Shown: in pieces, positions 6,602 through 8,443 of the stretch | Layout: every line of letters begins with the position of its first letter | Numbering within the stretch: position 1 is the stretch's first letter | Source: Dehalococcoidales bacterium | GTDB taxonomy: Bacteria > Chloroflexota > Dehalococcoidia > Dehalococcoidales > UBA2162 | DNA: 8,443 nt | Direction of reading: 5' to 3' | Assembly: GCA_020343555.1 (NCBI GenBank) | Contig: CP070800.1 | Span: forward strand, 1,153,323-1,161,765 | Made by a program: the position numbers and the translations under genes | The notes under the pieces: model-generated | What the model saw: the letters and a program-made list of their open reading frames with translations, nothing else | Databases searched by the model: none | Told to the model about the DNA's origin: nothing

Positions 6602-7714
6602 ATGAAAAGCAAAGATATCGTCATAAGGTTGTTTTCCATGGCAGGGATAGAAATTGGTGGTAACAATCCATGGGATATCACCGTCCACAATGATGACTTC
6701 TATAAAAGGATCATGACATGGGGTTCTCTCGGTTTGGGCGAGTCTTATATGGATTGCTGGTGGGACTGCGAACGACTTGACGAATTCTTCTATCGCGTAC
6801 TTCTCACGGACATTGAAAGTTATGTTAAACAGAATCGGATCTTATTGATTAACGCCGTACAAGCCAGATTGTTCAACCTGCAATCGAAGAAGAAAGCGTT
6901 TGAGATAGGCGAGCAACATTACGATATCGGTAATGATTTATTTACACAAATGCTTGATACACGGATGACATATAGCTGTGGATATTGGAAAACAGCCAAT
7001 ACTCTGGATGAAGCTCAGGAGCACAAATTAGAATTGATATGCCGGAAACTGGGGCTCCAATCTGGGATGAAAATACTTGATATAGGCTGTGGCTGGGGTA
7101 GTTTCGCCAGGTATGCTGCCGAGAAATATCAGATCGAGGTGGTGGGTGTTACAATATCAGGTGAACAGGTAGAACTTGCCCGGAAATTGTGTAAAAACCT
7201 ACCGGTTGAGATAAGGTTACAGGATTATCGTGATGTTGATGAAAAGTTCGACCGTATTGTATCCGTAGGTATGATAGAGCACGTTGGTTACAAGAATTAC
7301 AGGACTTTCATGGAATTAACGCATCGTTGTCTTGACAGCGGAGGTTTGTTCCTGTTGCAGACCATTGGAGGGAATCAGTCCAGAAAATCGGTGGACCCGT
7401 GGATAAATAAATATATTTTCCCCAATGGGATGTTACCATCGATTAAGCAGCTTGGAAAAGCTGTTGAAGGATTATTCGTTATGGAAGACTGGCACAGTTT
7501 CGGTGCCGACTATGACAAGACATTGATGGCCTGGTATAAAAATTTTGAAGAGAGTTGGGATGAACTGAAAGCGAATTATGATGAGCGTTTCCATCGAATG
7601 TGGAGTTATTATCTACTCTCCTGTGCCGGCTCGTTTCGCGCCCGAAAGAACCAACTATGGCAAATAGTATTATCGAAGGATGGTATTTCCGGAGGATATA
7701 AAACTGTCCGCTAA
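6602..7714 (+). CDS. cfa: Cyclopropane-fatty-acyl-phospholipid synthase, active-site His replaced by Gln
   Basis: 370 residues against 382 in E. coli Cfa, collinear with a constant offset of 13. It transfers a methylene from S-adenosylmethionine across cis double bonds of membrane phospholipid acyl chains. Visible are an N-terminal lipid-binding domain (about 1-90), HYDIGNDLF (106-114), YSCGYW (124-129), SAM motif I LDIGCGWG (159-166), VGMIEHVGYKNY (222-233), DPWINKYIFPNG (265-276), and the FGADYD and CAGSFRAR segments near the C-terminus. C126, E226 and Y304 match E. coli C139, E239 and Y317. Position 253, matching H266 of the bicarbonate site, is Gln (CAG, 7358-7360). There is no clear Shine-Dalgarno; the start is 5 bases after the degV stop, so translational coupling is likely. 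The family call is very firm. Given Q253, activity may be altered, or another methyl-transfer product is possible. Confidence 0.94.
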   Translation: MKSKDIVIRLFSMAGIEIGGNNPWDITVHNDDFYKRIMTWGSLGLGESYMDCWWDCERLDEFFYRVLLTDIESYVKQNRILLINAVQARLFNLQSKKKAFEIGEQHYDIGNDLFTQMLDTRMTYSCGYWKTANTLDEAQEHKLELICRKLGLQSGMKILDIGCGWGSFARYAAEKYQIEVVGVTISGEQVELARKLCKNLPVEIRLQDYRDVDEKFDRIVSVGMIEHVGYKNYRTFMELTHRCLDSGGLFLLQTIGGNQSRKSVDPWINKYIFPNGMLPSIKQLGKAVEGLFVMEDWHSFGADYDKTLMAWYKNFEESWDELKANYDERFHRMWSYYLLSCAGSFRARKNQLWQIVLSKDGISGGYKTVR

Positions 7715-7805
7715 AGGTTGAAAAATGCCACGTAACACAAACGTACTGTATCAGTAGGAGTTCCAATCGTATTATTTTCCATTTAAAATTGGCATACAAC
7801 CTTTA
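7712..7805. repeat. Long imperfect inverted repeat between cfa and the aldo/keto reductase gene
   Basis: TAAAGGTTG (7712-7720) pairs with CAACCTTTA (7797-7805), and ATGCCA (7725-7730) with TGGCAT (7790-7795). This gives 15 base pairs interrupted by a 4-by-1 internal loop (AAAA against A) and enclosing 59 bases. Inside, TACTG-TAT-CAGTA (7744-7756) forms a small hairpin, and CCAAT (7763-7767) could pair with ATTGG (7788-7792) as a competing fold. The left arm includes the cfa stop codon; the right arm ends 23 bases before the reductase start. No T run follows, so it is not a standard terminator. An RNA-processing site, a leader structure or a protein-binding site are possible. Confidence 0.5.
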
Positions 7806-7828
7806 TTCACTGATAAAAGGAGTTAATT

Positions 7829-8443
7829 ATGGAAAAGAGACGTCTTGGAAAGACCGGGCACATGAGCAGTATTCTTGCTTTAGGTGGTGCAGCAATTGGT
7901 ACAGTCACTCAAGCTGAAGCCAATGCTGCAATTTCGTTGGCAATGGAACATGGAATTAACCACATTGATGTCGCTCCGACATATGGTGACGCTGAATTAC
8001 GTATCGGTCCCTGGATGCCCAGGTACAGGAACGATTTCTTCCTGGGATGCAAGACCACAGAACGAGACAAGGCAGGAGCCTGGGAAAGCATAAAGCGCTC
8101 CCTGGACAGGCTTCAAGTGAGTAATTTTGACCTTTTTCAATTCCACGGGGTCGATGACCTGGATACACTTGAAACTATACTGAATCCCGGAGGTGCGCTG
8201 GAAGCTGTTCTGGAAGCCAGGCAACAGGGCCTTATCAAGTATATCGGAATCACAGGTCACAGACCCAATGTATATGTTGAGGCACTAAAACAGTTTGATT
8301 TCGATACGGTATTGTTTCCATTATCCCGGGTCCATGCCGCTCATTTTAACCAGGATAATGATTTCCGACTATTGCTCGATCTGGCAAAACAGAACGATGT
8401 CGGAACGATTACTATAAAAGCAGTATCGAAGCGTGTATGGCCA
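7829..8443 (+). CDS. Aldo/keto reductase family protein (partial, C-terminus off the window)
   Basis: The first 205 residues are present and the frame is open at the window end; the family usually has 280-340. It starts MEKRRLGKTG, a common aldo/keto reductase opening. The catalytic tetrad is visible as D47 (NHIDVAPTYGDAE), Y52, K75 (GCKT) and H106 (FQFHGVDD). The LIKYIGITGH segment, typical of the beta-strand after the tetrad, follows. It should reduce aldehydes or ketones with NAD(P)H; the cofactor-binding end is outside the window. AAAAGGAG lies 6 bases before the ATG, the best ribosome binding site in this half of the window. It is 114 bases after cfa, with the structured inverted repeat between, so it may be a separate unit. 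Substrate not predictable. Confidence 0.93.
   Translation, partial: MEKRRLGKTGHMSSILALGGAAIGTVTQAEANAAISLAMEHGINHIDVAPTYGDAELRIGPWMPRYRNDFFLGCKTTERDKAGAWESIKRSLDRLQVSNFDLFQFHGVDDLDTLETILNPGGALEAVLEARQQGLIKYIGITGHRPNVYVEALKQFDFDTVLFPLSRVHAAHFNQDNDFRLLLDLAKQNDVGTITIKAVSKRVWP

Noticed and set aside
7789..7817. Promoter TTGGCA - 17 bases - GATAAA for the aldo/keto reductase gene
   Set aside because: The transcript would begin around 7824, after the ribosome binding site at 7816-7822, so it could not support normal translation from 7829.

Overview
The window looks like bacterial chromosomal DNA of moderate GC content. It holds eight protein-coding genes, two of them cut by the window edges. I saw no rRNA, tRNA, CRISPR array, insertion sequence or phage gene. 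The gene mix (an aryl-acid adenylating enzyme, a 4,5-dihydroxyphthalate-decarboxylase-like protein, paired short-chain dehydrogenases, a phosphotriesterase-family hydrolase, DegV, cyclopropane-fatty-acid synthase and an aldo/keto reductase) reminds me of Chloroflexota of the Dehalococcoidia/SAR202 type. That is an impression from gene content only; no marker gene fixes the taxon.

Layout. Positions 1-1038 (minus strand) carry the N-terminal 346 codons of a 2,3-dihydroxybenzoate-AMP-ligase-like enzyme. It starts at a TTG with a strong ribosome binding site, behind a good promoter candidate. A divergent intergenic region (1039-1310) separates it from a plus-strand series: decarboxylase-like protein (1311-2369), small cupin (2522-2872), SDR (2921-3706), phosphotriesterase-family hydrolase (3756-4703) and a second SDR (4769-5569). 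A promoter with a consensus TATAAT lies just before the cupin, so cupin-SDR-hydrolase-SDR is probably one operon. After a 187-base spacer with its own promoter candidate comes a DegV/FakB-like fatty-acid-binding protein (5757-6596), followed 5 bases later by a cyclopropane-fatty-acyl-phospholipid synthase (6602-7714). A structured 114-base spacer precedes a truncated aldo/keto reductase (7829-8443).

How the genes may work together. The first block reads as a small-molecule, possibly aromatic or alicyclic, catabolic module: acid activation, decarboxylation, two NAD(H)-type alcohol/ketone oxidoreductions and a metal-dependent hydrolysis (lactone or ester). The substrate cannot be read from sequence. 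The second block, DegV plus Cfa, is a lipid pair: a fatty-acid carrier next to an enzyme that modifies unsaturated phospholipid acyl chains.

The points most worth a second look are: an Arg/Gly-rich stretch inside the decarboxylase-like protein that is probably read in the wrong frame between two compensating shifts; a glutamine in the Cfa active site where E. coli has the bicarbonate-binding histidine; a long imperfect inverted repeat between cfa and the reductase gene; and the catabolic module itself as a candidate uncharacterised pathway. I found no convincing defence or mobile system.
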